Positions 1 through 7,243 of a stretch of 11,753 nt of DNA are shown here, piece after piece; position 1 is the first letter of the stretch; each line of letters begins with the position of its first letter. The DNA comes from Candidatus Methanophagaceae archaeon. Lineage in GTDB: Archaea; Halobacteriota; Syntropharchaeia; Alkanophagales; Methanospirareceae. The DNA lies in contig QENJ01000071.1 of the NCBI GenBank assembly GCA_013374505.1, positions 1 through 11,753 of the forward strand, read 5' to 3'. Below the pieces are notes generated by a model. The model did not search any database, was not told the origin of the DNA, and saw only the letters and a list, made by a program, of their open reading frames with translations. Made by a program: the position numbers and the translations under genes.

Positions 1-99
1 GCTTAAAACGAGAAGATAGGGTGGAACGACGTTTTTATATAGCGTAAAATAGTTTCTTTGGTAAGGCTTTCTTTAAACCCTTTAGAATAGCGTTTACGC

Positions 100-125
100 A
101 AAAACTGTTTGCATAACGAACAGTT
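100..125 (-). terminator. Possible hairpin plus T-tract terminator of the secreted-protein gene
   Basis: Read on the minus strand, a 7-bp perfect stem (AACTGTT / AACAGTT, plus positions 103-109 and 119-125) with a 9-nt loop is followed at once by a short T run. It lies about 34 nt past the stop codon of the gene that ends at 159. The stem is short and AT-rich and such stems are common by chance. Only its position and the T run support the call. Confidence 0.3.
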
Positions 126-158
126 GTGTGTATTATTCATGTGGTGTTTGTCTAATGC

Positions 159-719
159 TTACGGGATAGCCCCGATAATCGCGACCACATCGTCCTGCGA
201 GAAGTTGTGCGGTATGATATAGAACACCCAATCGTCATCCGCCCAGAAGTAGTGGTAGGATACACCGTCTGGTGATGTTTGATACACTTGCTTTCCCGCG
301 ACCGTAATCTCTTTCAGCTCGGAGGTCCAGTTGCCACCCCATTTGCGTATACCGAGTACCATCTTTTCGTTTTCGTTCCACGCAATTGTCTCGTTTGGAT
401 ACAGAGTCGTCCACAGCGTTAACAGCCGATCTTCTTTCATATAATGCACGATTGCTACATCGCTAACCTGCTCAATATTACCGGTATGCGAGTGCTTCAC
501 GCGTTGCAGCGCATCCAGGCCAGAGGCTACTACTTGTTTATCCATACCCAGTAGCACCGCCGGGGCGATCTCGGCAGCGGCACTTGCTTCTTCTGCTTCT
601 GAAGAAGAAGGGTGCGAGGCTGGTAACTCGAGTGATGAGTAGCGATAAGCAGAAGCAGTCACTATAAGAGCGAGGATGATCGCAATCAGAAAGATTCTTT
701 TTGTCGTTATCTTGTACAT
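159..719 (-). CDS. Signal-anchored or secreted protein of unknown function (186 aa)
   Basis: I do not recognise a family. The N-terminus is basic (KITTKR) and is followed by a hydrophobic stretch at about residues 9-24 ending in TASA, so it reads as a signal peptide (possible cleavage near residue 24) or a membrane anchor. A Ser/Ala/Glu-rich linker at about 36-50 separates this from a folded domain at about 52-186. That domain is rich in aromatics, with Trp in WTTLYP, WGGNW and YFWADDDWVFYI, and ends hydrophobic. The start is supported by an AGGTG Shine-Dalgarno 4 nt upstream (plus 724-728). It stands alone, about 230 nt from the next gene on the same strand, and a possible hairpin terminator follows it. 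The protein probably sits outside the membrane, facing the envelope. Its role cannot be inferred from the neighbours. Confidence 0.72.
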   Translation of the reverse strand: MYKITTKRIFLIAIILALIVTASAYRYSSLELPASHPSSSEAEEASAAAEIAPAVLLGMDKQVVASGLDALQRVKHSHTGNIEQVSDVAIVHYMKEDRLLTLWTTLYPNETIAWNENEKMVLGIRKWGGNWTSELKEITVAGKQVYQTSPDGVSYHYFWADDDWVFYIIPHNFSQDDVVAIIGAIP

Positions 720-953
720 TTCACACCTTTTATGTTTAGGTCCGAAGCAATAAAAAGCATAGAATCCGCAATAGGGGTGGTGACCACTACAAAAGTGTGG
801 AAAATGTAATAGTTAAGTGATCAATTACTATCTCCGAAAGTCAAGTACGTCTTTAAAACAACTAAGGGGTTACTATTCACAACCCGTCCAATGAAAACGT
901 GGGAATAGGCAATTGGAGTTTAGAAAATGCAGATGGCGAGCTGAGAGGAATGA

Positions 954-1091
954 TCATACGAATATCCCAAAAGCTGCGCCCATATACGTACCTGCCATAA
1001 ACGAAATAGCAACCAGAATATACATCCAAATGCGCGAGTCGTGATATTTGGTTGATACCGCGAAAGCCTCTTTTGTAAGTACTTCACCCAT
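954..1091 (-). CDS. Small single-span membrane protein (45 aa)
   Basis: The frame is open further upstream to 1145, but the start at 1091 (MGEVLTKEAF) is chosen because an almost perfect Shine-Dalgarno, AGGAGGTGA, lies 10 nt before it. The longer version would place that site inside the coding region. The product has a short polar N-terminal part (about 20 residues) and one hydrophobic helix at about residues 22-45 containing small-residue motifs (AGTYMGAAFG), typical of helix packing in a membrane. It contains no cysteine or histidine cluster. I recognise no family. Proteins of this size often act as accessory subunits or membrane-associated regulators, but nothing here identifies a partner. 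It lies between the secreted-protein gene and the insertion-sequence remnant. Confidence 0.55.
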   Translation of the reverse strand: MGEVLTKEAFAVSTKYHDSRIWMYILVAISFMAGTYMGAAFGIFV

Positions 1092-1101
1092 TTTTTTCAG
1101 T

Positions 1102-1110
1102 TCACCTCCT
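1102..1110 (-). promoter_or_regulatory. Strong Shine-Dalgarno that fixes the start of the 45-aa gene
   Basis: On the minus strand this reads AGGAGGTGA, nearly the full complement of the 16S rRNA 3' tail. It ends 10 nt before the ATG at 1091. Its position inside the longer open frame is the reason for preferring the short start. Confidence 0.6.
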
Positions 1111-1160
1111 CTCAATTGGTAAGAGTTAATTGTCCAGAGGGACATAAGTAACCTTCGGTA

Positions 1161-1170
1161 GAATATAGTT
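1161..1170 (-). promoter_or_regulatory. Possible TATA box of the 45-aa gene
   Basis: On the minus strand the sequence reads AACTATATTC, preceded by an A-rich stretch that could act as a BRE. Archaeal initiation about 25 nt downstream would give a leader of roughly 45 nt before the start at 1091, long enough to hold the Shine-Dalgarno. AT-rich boxes are frequent here, so this is a weak call. Confidence 0.25.
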
Positions 1171-1268
1171 TAATTTGAGTTTATCCCATTTTTTTGAGGA
1201 CGTTATGAACATTTTTGTATTCTATGATTTGAGGGTCATCAACCCCGAGGATACCGTCTTGCAGGTTA

Positions 1269-1293
1269 GTGTGTAGTCCCGCAATGTTTGACT
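1269..1293 (+). repeat. Left terminal inverted repeat of the IS remnant
   Basis: Begins GTGTGTAGTCCC and ends TTTGACT. It pairs with 2148-2172 in inverted orientation, 20 of 25 positions identical and no gaps. Confidence 0.68.
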
Positions 1294-1360
1294 ATATATA
1301 CTCACAGGATGTTAACCCCTGGAAAGCGAAAATATGGTCGGTTGAGCGAACGGACGGACG

Positions 1361-2082
1361 GTGAAATACGTTGTAAGGCACAAAATACGGGATAAGAGCA
1401 CACGGAGTATCGCACTTGAGATGCGGGTCAGTATCTCCACGGTAAAGCGAGTCCGGGCGTACTGGCTCACGTATCACGAGTGTATCTCTCTAAAAAGTGT
1501 GGACTGCCAGAAGGAGAATGAATGTGTGTGAATGGAAGAGAGATCATCAAACGGGCAAAGGGAAAGTATAAATTCGGTGCAAGAATGCTTGAAAAGGTGA
1601 TAGAGCAGGATTGTGGGGTCCACATACCGCACAACAGGATACATCAACACAGCCTAAGTCAAGAAAAATCTTGGTCGCGGGGTGGGGATGCATGTAGATC
1701 AAATGGTAGAAAGGTACGGGGATATTCTACCGATGAGTGTTTGAGTTGATCATGGACAATGGAAGCCAATTTGGTGCACACAGAAGAGGCGATAACAAGG
1801 ATAGCAGATTCAAGCGGCAGGTCGAATCGCGTGGGATAAAGCGGATACCAACGAGTATTAAGCTAAGCATCCACAGACCAACGAGTGGGAAGATAGAGAA
1901 GTTCTTCGACTGCTACAACAGGTACAGAGAGAGGTGATTTTGAGAGCCTGTGTGCGTTCATCGAATGGTACAACACCGTGCGGCCTCCTGATACCTTGAT
2001 ACGAAGTGGTATCTTCAAACGCATGAAGAGGCTTTTTGGGGCAGATTACCTGTGGAGGTGGGGTCGGTGGCATGGCGGCTAA
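1361..2082 (+). pseudogene. Transposase remnant, integrase-core (DDE, IS481-like), multiply frameshifted
   Basis: Coding similarity is spread over several plus-strand frames. From 1361 there is a helix-turn-helix-like DNA-binding segment (KSTRSIALEMRVSISTVKR...). A second frame from about 1522 gives KYKFGARMLEKVIEQDCG and HIPHNRIHQ, typical of the region before the catalytic core. A third from about 1737 gives MDNGSQFGAHRR, the second catalytic Asp motif, and SGKIEKFF, the catalytic Glu motif. A fourth from 1936 gives FESLCAFIEWYNTVRPP, the usual C-terminal segment, and ends at a TAA at 2080-2082. The stretch between about 1650 and 1700 is far too short: the part that should carry the first catalytic Asp is missing. 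With at least four frame changes plus this deletion, the gene is dead. The true original start, upstream of 1361, cannot be placed. Confidence 0.75.
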
Positions 2083-2147
2083 AATGTTCAAATGTTGAGA
2101 AGGATGAAAAGCAGCAGGATTATGTGGAAGGATCAAGGCCCTTATAG

Positions 2148-2172
2148 AGTCAAAAATAAGGGGACTATACAC
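2148..2172 (-). repeat. Right terminal inverted repeat of the IS remnant
   Basis: Reverse complement begins GTGTATAGTCCCC and ends TTTGACT, matching the left end at 20 of 25 positions. It lies about 66 bp after the transposase stop and about 106 bp from the 3' end of the large STAND gene. Confidence 0.68.
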
Positions 2173-2278
2173 GAAGTCGTTTCCAAAGGAAAAAATTGGA
2201 TGCGACGAAGCATAACCGTAAAACTGCCGTTGTGCACCGTTAACCCGATGTACCGTCAGGCATTGACTTTGCATAGAA

Positions 2279-5200
2279 TTACTCACTGTTGCGCAACTGC
2301 TCTAGGGAATCTACGATTCCCTCAACATCGAAGCTGCTTGACATAAGTAAGTCATCAACGGTGCCTTGCTGAGAGGCTTCTTCCACGGTTTCGAGGAAAC
2401 ACCACACTCTCTTGTAGGTTGAATCCTCCTGTAGCGACGCAAATTCGGCATTCAGGAACTCCTTAACTTCAGATGCAGAAGTACCCATTTTCATCTCTAG
2501 TTCATGAAGTCGAACTTTATGGCGATTATACAACTCTACCTCAAAATGATTCCTAGAGGTTCTTAGTGTTTCAATCTTATTCTTTTGCTCACCGAAAGCT
2601 TGCATACCACTGAGTATTGCAAACACATTTGTCCGAATTTGGAGTCTCGCCGAGACTTGGAAAGGTAAGGGCGGGAGACAACCCAATACACCACCTGGAA
2701 GTTCACGTGGTACGAGTGCCTCCCAGTTTCTAAGGTGGTCCTCTTCTAATTGCGAAATCGTGTCCGAACTGATCTGGTAGCCACCTTCAAGGAAACGCGA
2801 GCCCTTGTGGATTGGCACCAGACAGAAAAAATCTACAATGTCTTTTACTTCGACAAGCGTGTCGATAACCACTTCAAGCTCGTTTTCTGGATGACACGGA
2901 TCATCCACCGAAAATGCCAAGGGCAAGTACAGAAGGGGATGATTTACGTGCACATCGGCTGGGAGAATGATGCTTATACCCTCCTCTTCGAGAGTAGCGA
3001 GTGCAGAGCGGATGCGATGAAGCATTTCCTGTCGCTTTCTCTCTCGCTTTGCTCTAACGTACCTCAAAATGTCTCGTTGTTGCATCCTAGGAGGGTCAAG
3101 TATCCAAGCATCCAGCAGATCAGCTAAAACACGGTATGCCATGATCTCGGTAGTATCCAGTTCGCTAGCGTTAAAATAGTCTGGAGCTTCCTTGAAAAGC
3201 TGTGCAAAAGCGGCGTGCATTTCGGGGAGATGTTTGACCGCATCCAGGAAATTATGCACTGCCAATCTACCCGTGTTCATATTTCTTTTTTGGAGGTACT
3301 GGCATATTTGAACAAAGAAATTCTGAAAACTGCTATGCCACTTATTTAGGGCACCCTCCTTTAGAACTTCTTTCAACGGTTGAGAAAGCGTCTTTCCAAT
3401 TGTTTCGAGGTCATCAGCGGAAAGAGATGGAACGCATTTTAACGCTTGTGTCACTCTCACTAGCAGTTGACCTTCTTCGAATACCGACTGGAAATTGAAT
3501 TTTCTACCAGTAAGTATCCTCTGCAAGCCTTTTGAGAGACCCTGCACAAAAAGCAATGTGTTGTATCGAAGAGTGTACCATGCCTCTTCGTATCTGTAGT
3601 AGCTGTTAGGAAGGTAATGGCTTGCTACAGCCTTCCGCCACACCACGTTCTTTTCAATGTCAGACTCGAACGGTAAATTTTCCTTCTGTATGTCCTTGTG
3701 GGTCTCGTCAACAGACGGCATCAAGCCGAATGGCAAGAGCCAGATGCCTTTTGATTGATAGCGCTTGCAAAAGGGAATGGCTGACCTCAAGTTCTTGAGA
3801 CGATATACCGCCTGCTCGTTGCAACCTTCGCTGTTTTCCAAATCCGGGAAGAACTCTATGGACAGCGCACTATCCGAAACTTTCAGCTCAATACTGTCGG
3901 TGTGAAGCTTAAGATAGCCAAGAACATCCTCACGGTTTTGGGAGAACCAGTTCCGGTATGCGGTTTCATCGTACCGATAAAAACCCTGTGTGAAGTTGCA
4001 GAAAGCATCCAAGGGGAGACTAATTACCTCCGTACACGCGAGGAAGTCATCATCACGGACTGTTGGCCAAGCTGGCAGACGGGACTCGCACAAAGAACAC
4101 CAGTCAAGCATACGACCGGTATCTCCGTGGCTTCCTTGCAGTGATTCTGGCTGTATACATGGACTGACCGTACTCAGGAAGTTGCGGCACAGATCGAGAC
4201 CTCTATGCACTTTGCTAGCTTTAGACGCGATTTCTTGTAACTTTCGAAAGTTTTCTCCCTTGTCACCCAGTACCTTGACCCTCTGGTCTATAGTGTCCAC
4301 CTTCACGACCGGTAGGAAGTCGGAACTCTGTAGAAAAGTGCCATCTGGGCCAATAAGCTCATATGCCTCATCAAATAAACCTTGATTGGCCTTGAAAAAC
4401 TGTCGTTCACCAGCTTCGAAGATGCCGTCGAGGAAAGCTAGGATAGTACCAAGAGTTGCATCCTTTGCTTTCTCGATCAGACCCTTAATAAATAAATCAA
4501 CGTCCAAGTTCTGCCAGCACATAGCGTTCGATATAAATCTAGGTATGCCATCAGGTGGTATAGCCTCAAGGATTGCTAGGGCGGTGTTCGCGGGATCAGG
4601 ATATCCCTCATGAAGGATTTGAGCAAGGTGATCCGATCGAACCCCATGAAGCCCAGTAATAATCCCCCCCTCCAAGGTCACGTACTCCCCAGCGAGGGAC
4701 TTCAACACCTGTTGTGGATCATCCCTTAACTGAATGTTTTTCAGCAACTTATCAACTAAGAGAGGTGCTCCAAGTGTATCAGCCAGCGCAGTTCTTCGCA
4801 ATATCTCAATCTTAGCAGGGTCTTCGTTTTGCTCTGAGAATTGCTTCATCTGATCTCGTAGCCGTTCCTCAAGCATGCAGCCATGTGTAAGCAAGTAAAC
4901 ATACTCAATCAGCAAGTGGGGTTCACCTATTCTCTCGTAGGCCCATTCAGGCGAATCGACAGGTGCATGAAGCCGCCCCTCCGATTGAAATATCTTGAAG
5001 ATATGTCGCGCTTCATCAGAATCCAAGGTTGGCTCAAGTATTTCGTAACTAGTCAAACTTTCCCGAGCGAAGCGATGCCAGTCTTCGTTGCGTACTGTCA
5101 CCAGGACCCGAACTCCTAGTGCTGCACACTCTTGAGCGATGAGTGGCCACAATCGAGTGCGCCATCCTGCGTTGTCGATCAGGAGGTAAATGGGTAAGCC

Positions 5201-6253
5201 AAGCTTGGCCCTGAACTGGAGGTAGTTACGAATTCCTTCAACATGCTCCTGCGTTTCAACAACTTGGAGGCTGAAGGTGTTCTCTGCGGGCCATTGTTCA
5301 TATGCGTAGCGATACAAAAGTGCTGATTTACCCTGCCCGCTTGAAGATCGAAGAATACAAATTTTTGACGAATCAATTGCTTTATTGATCTTTTCAAGCC
5401 ATTTTGGCCGTTTGACATCTATGTTGGCAGCGATATGACCTGGTCTCGTTCCTTTACCGTCAAAGAAGTCTGTAATGTTTGCATCAGATTCCCACGAAAT
5501 CCTATCAATCAGACCCCGTCCGTATGCTTGGAACTCCCTTTCCCGTGCCAAGTTTTCCCCAAATTTCGCTCGGACACTATCAAGATCGGTGCGGGTTACC
5601 GTCTTTCGATCCTTAGCCCAGTCCAAAAATTTAGAGACTAACACTAAGATATAGATGTCAACCGCTCCACTTCCTAACTCAAACGTCTCGGTTACGGTTT
5701 GTTTAAGTTGTTCCTCAATCTTTTTTTCCGGTTGTGAGGTGATGGTCAACCTGCTAGCAATGCCATCTGCCTCGCTGGTGGTTGCTCCTATTTGATAGCA
5801 TAGAGTACGAAATTTATCCTCTATTCTTTTTTTCTCCTTAGGGGACAGAGATTTTAATTGGACCAATTTTGCGATTTCTGTACGTAGTTCAAAATCTACT
5901 GCAAGAACGAAGCGACAATCGGGATCTGCACGGTAAACCTGTAGGAAGCCTTGGATTGGATCTTTGAGCTGGCTCCATTTCCATGAATCTTGTGACGTCT
6001 TGACTTGTATGTACACATTCCCTAAACGCAGACCAAGAAGATCTACATCCTCGATCCCCTCAAGCCTAATCGAGCTAACTCCGTCATCTTCAGCATAGAG
6101 ATCGAAAGCGCGAAGAAGGGAATACAGTATCTGATACCGAATACCGCGGATGTTTACCGCTCCGTGGAACCGTGTTTTTAAGAGTGCATCAAGTTCTCGC
6201 CTCATGACATTCTTGCCTGTTTGTTTTTTCTGTTTTCCTCCCAGGGAAGACAT
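2279..6253 (-). CDS. Cap4/DUF4297-like nuclease fused to a STAND-type NTPase, candidate Avs-like antiviral protein (1324 aa)
   Basis: Seen: residues 37-87 carry a restriction-endonuclease-fold signature, with a helix G.RYQILYSLLRAF, then ExxD at E68/D71 and QVK at Q83-K85 (PD-(D/E)xK active site). A helical linker follows to about 290. The NTPase has a Walker A SSSGQGKS at 303-310 (K309, S310), with Ser in place of the usual first Gly. It also has Walker B LPIYLLIDN (D360), a sensor-like VLVTVRNEDW (383-392) and a GEP motif near 443-445, the order typical of STAND NTPases. The remaining 850 or so residues look largely helical, with an aromatic-rich central part and a charged helix near 1060-1085; I cannot name a domain there. 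Known: Avs proteins combine an N-terminal effector nuclease, a STAND ATPase and a C-terminal sensor for phage proteins. Inferred: a cytoplasmic single-gene immune effector that cuts DNA on sensing infection. The start has a GAGGTGG ribosome site 4 nt upstream. No partner gene is adjacent; an IS remnant lies downstream. Confidence 0.82.
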   Translation of the reverse strand: MSSLGGKQKKQTGKNVMRRELDALLKTRFHGAVNIRGIRYQILYSLLRAFDLYAEDDGVSSIRLEGIEDVDLLGLRLGNVYIQVKTSQDSWKWSQLKDPIQGFLQVYRADPDCRFVLAVDFELRTEIAKLVQLKSLSPKEKKRIEDKFRTLCYQIGATTSEADGIASRLTITSQPEKKIEEQLKQTVTETFELGSGAVDIYILVLVSKFLDWAKDRKTVTRTDLDSVRAKFGENLAREREFQAYGRGLIDRISWESDANITDFFDGKGTRPGHIAANIDVKRPKWLEKINKAIDSSKICILRSSSGQGKSALLYRYAYEQWPAENTFSLQVVETQEHVEGIRNYLQFRAKLGLPIYLLIDNAGWRTRLWPLIAQECAALGVRVLVTVRNEDWHRFARESLTSYEILEPTLDSDEARHIFKIFQSEGRLHAPVDSPEWAYERIGEPHLLIEYVYLLTHGCMLEERLRDQMKQFSEQNEDPAKIEILRRTALADTLGAPLLVDKLLKNIQLRDDPQQVLKSLAGEYVTLEGGIITGLHGVRSDHLAQILHEGYPDPANTALAILEAIPPDGIPRFISNAMCWQNLDVDLFIKGLIEKAKDATLGTILAFLDGIFEAGERQFFKANQGLFDEAYELIGPDGTFLQSSDFLPVVKVDTIDQRVKVLGDKGENFRKLQEIASKASKVHRGLDLCRNFLSTVSPCIQPESLQGSHGDTGRMLDWCSLCESRLPAWPTVRDDDFLACTEVISLPLDAFCNFTQGFYRYDETAYRNWFSQNREDVLGYLKLHTDSIELKVSDSALSIEFFPDLENSEGCNEQAVYRLKNLRSAIPFCKRYQSKGIWLLPFGLMPSVDETHKDIQKENLPFESDIEKNVVWRKAVASHYLPNSYYRYEEAWYTLRYNTLLFVQGLSKGLQRILTGRKFNFQSVFEEGQLLVRVTQALKCVPSLSADDLETIGKTLSQPLKEVLKEGALNKWHSSFQNFFVQICQYLQKRNMNTGRLAVHNFLDAVKHLPEMHAAFAQLFKEAPDYFNASELDTTEIMAYRVLADLLDAWILDPPRMQQRDILRYVRAKRERKRQEMLHRIRSALATLEEEGISIILPADVHVNHPLLYLPLAFSVDDPCHPENELEVVIDTLVEVKDIVDFFCLVPIHKGSRFLEGGYQISSDTISQLEEDHLRNWEALVPRELPGGVLGCLPPLPFQVSARLQIRTNVFAILSGMQAFGEQKNKIETLRTSRNHFEVELYNRHKVRLHELEMKMGTSASEVKEFLNAEFASLQEDSTYKRVWCFLETVEEASQQGTVDDLLMSSSFDVEGIVDSLEQLRNSE

Positions 6254-6257
6254 TAAA

Positions 6258-6264
6258 CCACCTC
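6258..6264 (-). promoter_or_regulatory. Ribosome binding site of the STAND gene
   Basis: Minus strand GAGGTGG, 4 nt before the ATG at 6253. It supports this start over the next in-frame ATG, codon 17 (MRREL). Confidence 0.5.
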
Positions 6265-6327
6265 TTGCATATTAGCCCGAAATTCGCTTAACTTCGGTAT
6301 ATCTGACATCAATGTCGTATATCCCCA

Positions 6328-6337
6328 CATTTATATC
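6328..6337 (-). promoter_or_regulatory. Possible TATA box of the STAND gene
   Basis: Minus strand GATATAAATG. Initiation about 25 nt downstream would give a leader of about 50 nt before the start at 6253. A second AT-rich box lies near 6316-6322, so the exact element is uncertain. The 269-nt gap from the cyclase gene upstream suggests that the STAND gene has its own promoter. Confidence 0.3.
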
Positions 6338-6341
6338 ACAA

Positions 6342-6369
6342 TCATAGATAAAAGCGTTGTTATCTATGA
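6342..6369. repeat. Perfect 10-bp inverted repeat with 8-nt spacer, candidate operator
   Basis: TCATAGATAA (6342-6351) and TTATCTATGA (6360-6369) are exact reverse complements around the spacer AAGCGTTG. The near edge is 4 nt upstream of the possible TATA box of the STAND gene, where the BRE and TFB would bind. That is a usual place for a repressor or activator site of a dimeric regulator. It could also form a hairpin in readthrough RNA from the cyclase gene, but it lies about 155 nt past that stop and has no T run directly after it. Confidence 0.4.
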
Positions 6370-6522
6370 AGTTATTCCTATTATGCCCGTGATAGCTAAG
6401 GATAATGTTGATAGTAAGACTTTTAGCTGATGTTAAGTTGTGGAAAAAGGGATTCCTGCTATGGCACCACATATAGGCGAAGTTAGAATGTAGAGTCCAA
6501 ACCCTTCTAAATCTAGCACCAC

Positions 6523-7155
6523 TCAATAACCAACCAGCACCACCCTTGCCGGCGCACCGTCACACCCTTTAAGCTTCAGCGGCAACGCAACCATAAAATA
6601 CCGCCCCGGCTCGACATCACTCAAATCCAGTGTCTCTATAATAACCACATCATTCCCGGTCAACACTTTATGAACCGGATGTTCTTCGGTATCAAACGCT
6701 TCAATAGACAGATAATCTATACCCACCACCTTAACACCTGCCTTTACCAGTAACTCCGCGGCCGAATATTCAAGCGGCACATATTCCGGGCTAAACGCTT
6801 CCGACTTCAAAAGTGTCGAATTCCTCGTCTTAAACAGGATTCGCGTGTACCGGTTCAAGTCAACTTTTTGTAGTTCGTCCGCCGAAATCGTATCGGCATT
6901 CACCTGCACAACCAGCGCCTCACCGATCAAATCATACAGGCTCAAGACATCCACCGTTTTCCCGTTCGCCGAAAAGTGAAATGGTGCATCAATATGCGTG
7001 CCGGTATGGGCACTGCCGGAGAAACGAGAAAGGTTATACCCGTCCCCGTCCCCGATAGAGGCTGTTTTAGTCAGCTCGACATCCGGGTCATCTATCCATT
7101 TCAGCATTCCCGGATAAATAGAAACTGACAGGTCATATATTCTTCGTTTGTCCAT
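6523..7155 (-). CDS. Cyclase family protein, kynurenine-formamidase-like metal hydrolase (210 aa)
   Basis: The signature HTGTHIDAPFH lies at residues 50-60, matching the HxGTHxDxPxH metal-binding motif of the cyclase/KynB family (PF04199). The N-terminal IYDLSVSIYPGM and the later VKVVGIDYLSIE (with a downstream H) and RYFMVALPLKLKGCDGAPARVV are also family-typical. Length fits the family (about 200-220 aa). The start at 7155 is chosen because homologues begin just before the IYDLS strand. The frame is open to a GTG at 7254 overlapping the upstream gene, but that extension looks non-coding. The ribosome site for 7155 is weak (GAGAGA, about 10 nt away). Members cleave amide or imide bonds, such as N-formylkynurenine, or have unknown substrates; the substrate here is not determined. 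It follows the FrhB-fusion gene by 88 nt on the same strand, probably as the last gene of the operon, though no direct biochemical link to the redox genes is evident. Confidence 0.82.
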   Translation of the reverse strand: MDKRRIYDLSVSIYPGMLKWIDDPDVELTKTASIGDGDGYNLSRFSGSAHTGTHIDAPFHFSANGKTVDVLSLYDLIGEALVVQVNADTISADELQKVDLNRYTRILFKTRNSTLLKSEAFSPEYVPLEYSAAELLVKAGVKVVGIDYLSIEAFDTEEHPVHKVLTGNDVVIIETLDLSDVEPGRYFMVALPLKLKGCDGAPARVVLVGY

Positions 7156-7243
7156 ACTTTTTTTTGTCTCTCTGTATCTTTTGTTCCTACCGATCACATA
7201 GTCCCTGGAAATAGTTTTGCAATCTCCCGGGGGTTCTATACCT

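Larger units (their letters stand above)
1269..2172 (+). mobile_element. Decayed insertion sequence, about 904 bp, with terminal inverted repeats
   Basis: Two ends in inverted orientation (1269-1293 and 2148-2172) agree at 20 of 25 positions without gaps and enclose a plus-strand transposase remnant. The shared core is GTGT.TAGTCCC and, further in, TTTGACT. The transposase reading frames fit integrase-core (DDE, IS481-like) elements common in archaea. I see no clear target-site duplication in the bases flanking the ends, which suits an old insertion. The element is inactive as it stands, because its transposase is frameshifted and internally deleted. It lies 3' of the large STAND gene, with which the transposase remnant is convergent. 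Confidence 0.7.

Noticed and set aside
1..158. Possible 3' end of another gene at the left edge
   Set aside because: Short open stretches with stops in every frame on the plus strand and no recognisable peptide; nothing supportable besides the possible hairpin at 100-125.
777..787. Small odd palindrome GTGGT-G-ACCAC upstream of the secreted-protein gene
   Set aside because: Only 5-bp arms; frequent by chance and no further support.
1858..2286. 142-codon minus-strand ORF across the transposase remnant
   Set aside because: It is antisense to recognisable transposase sequence, rich in His/Ser/Pro/Cys as antisense frames often are, and it runs into the end of the STAND gene.
6272..6526. 84-codon minus-strand ORF between the cyclase and STAND genes
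   Set aside because: Composition looks random, there is no ribosome site, it overlaps the end of the cyclase gene, and it covers the candidate promoter and inverted repeat of the STAND gene.
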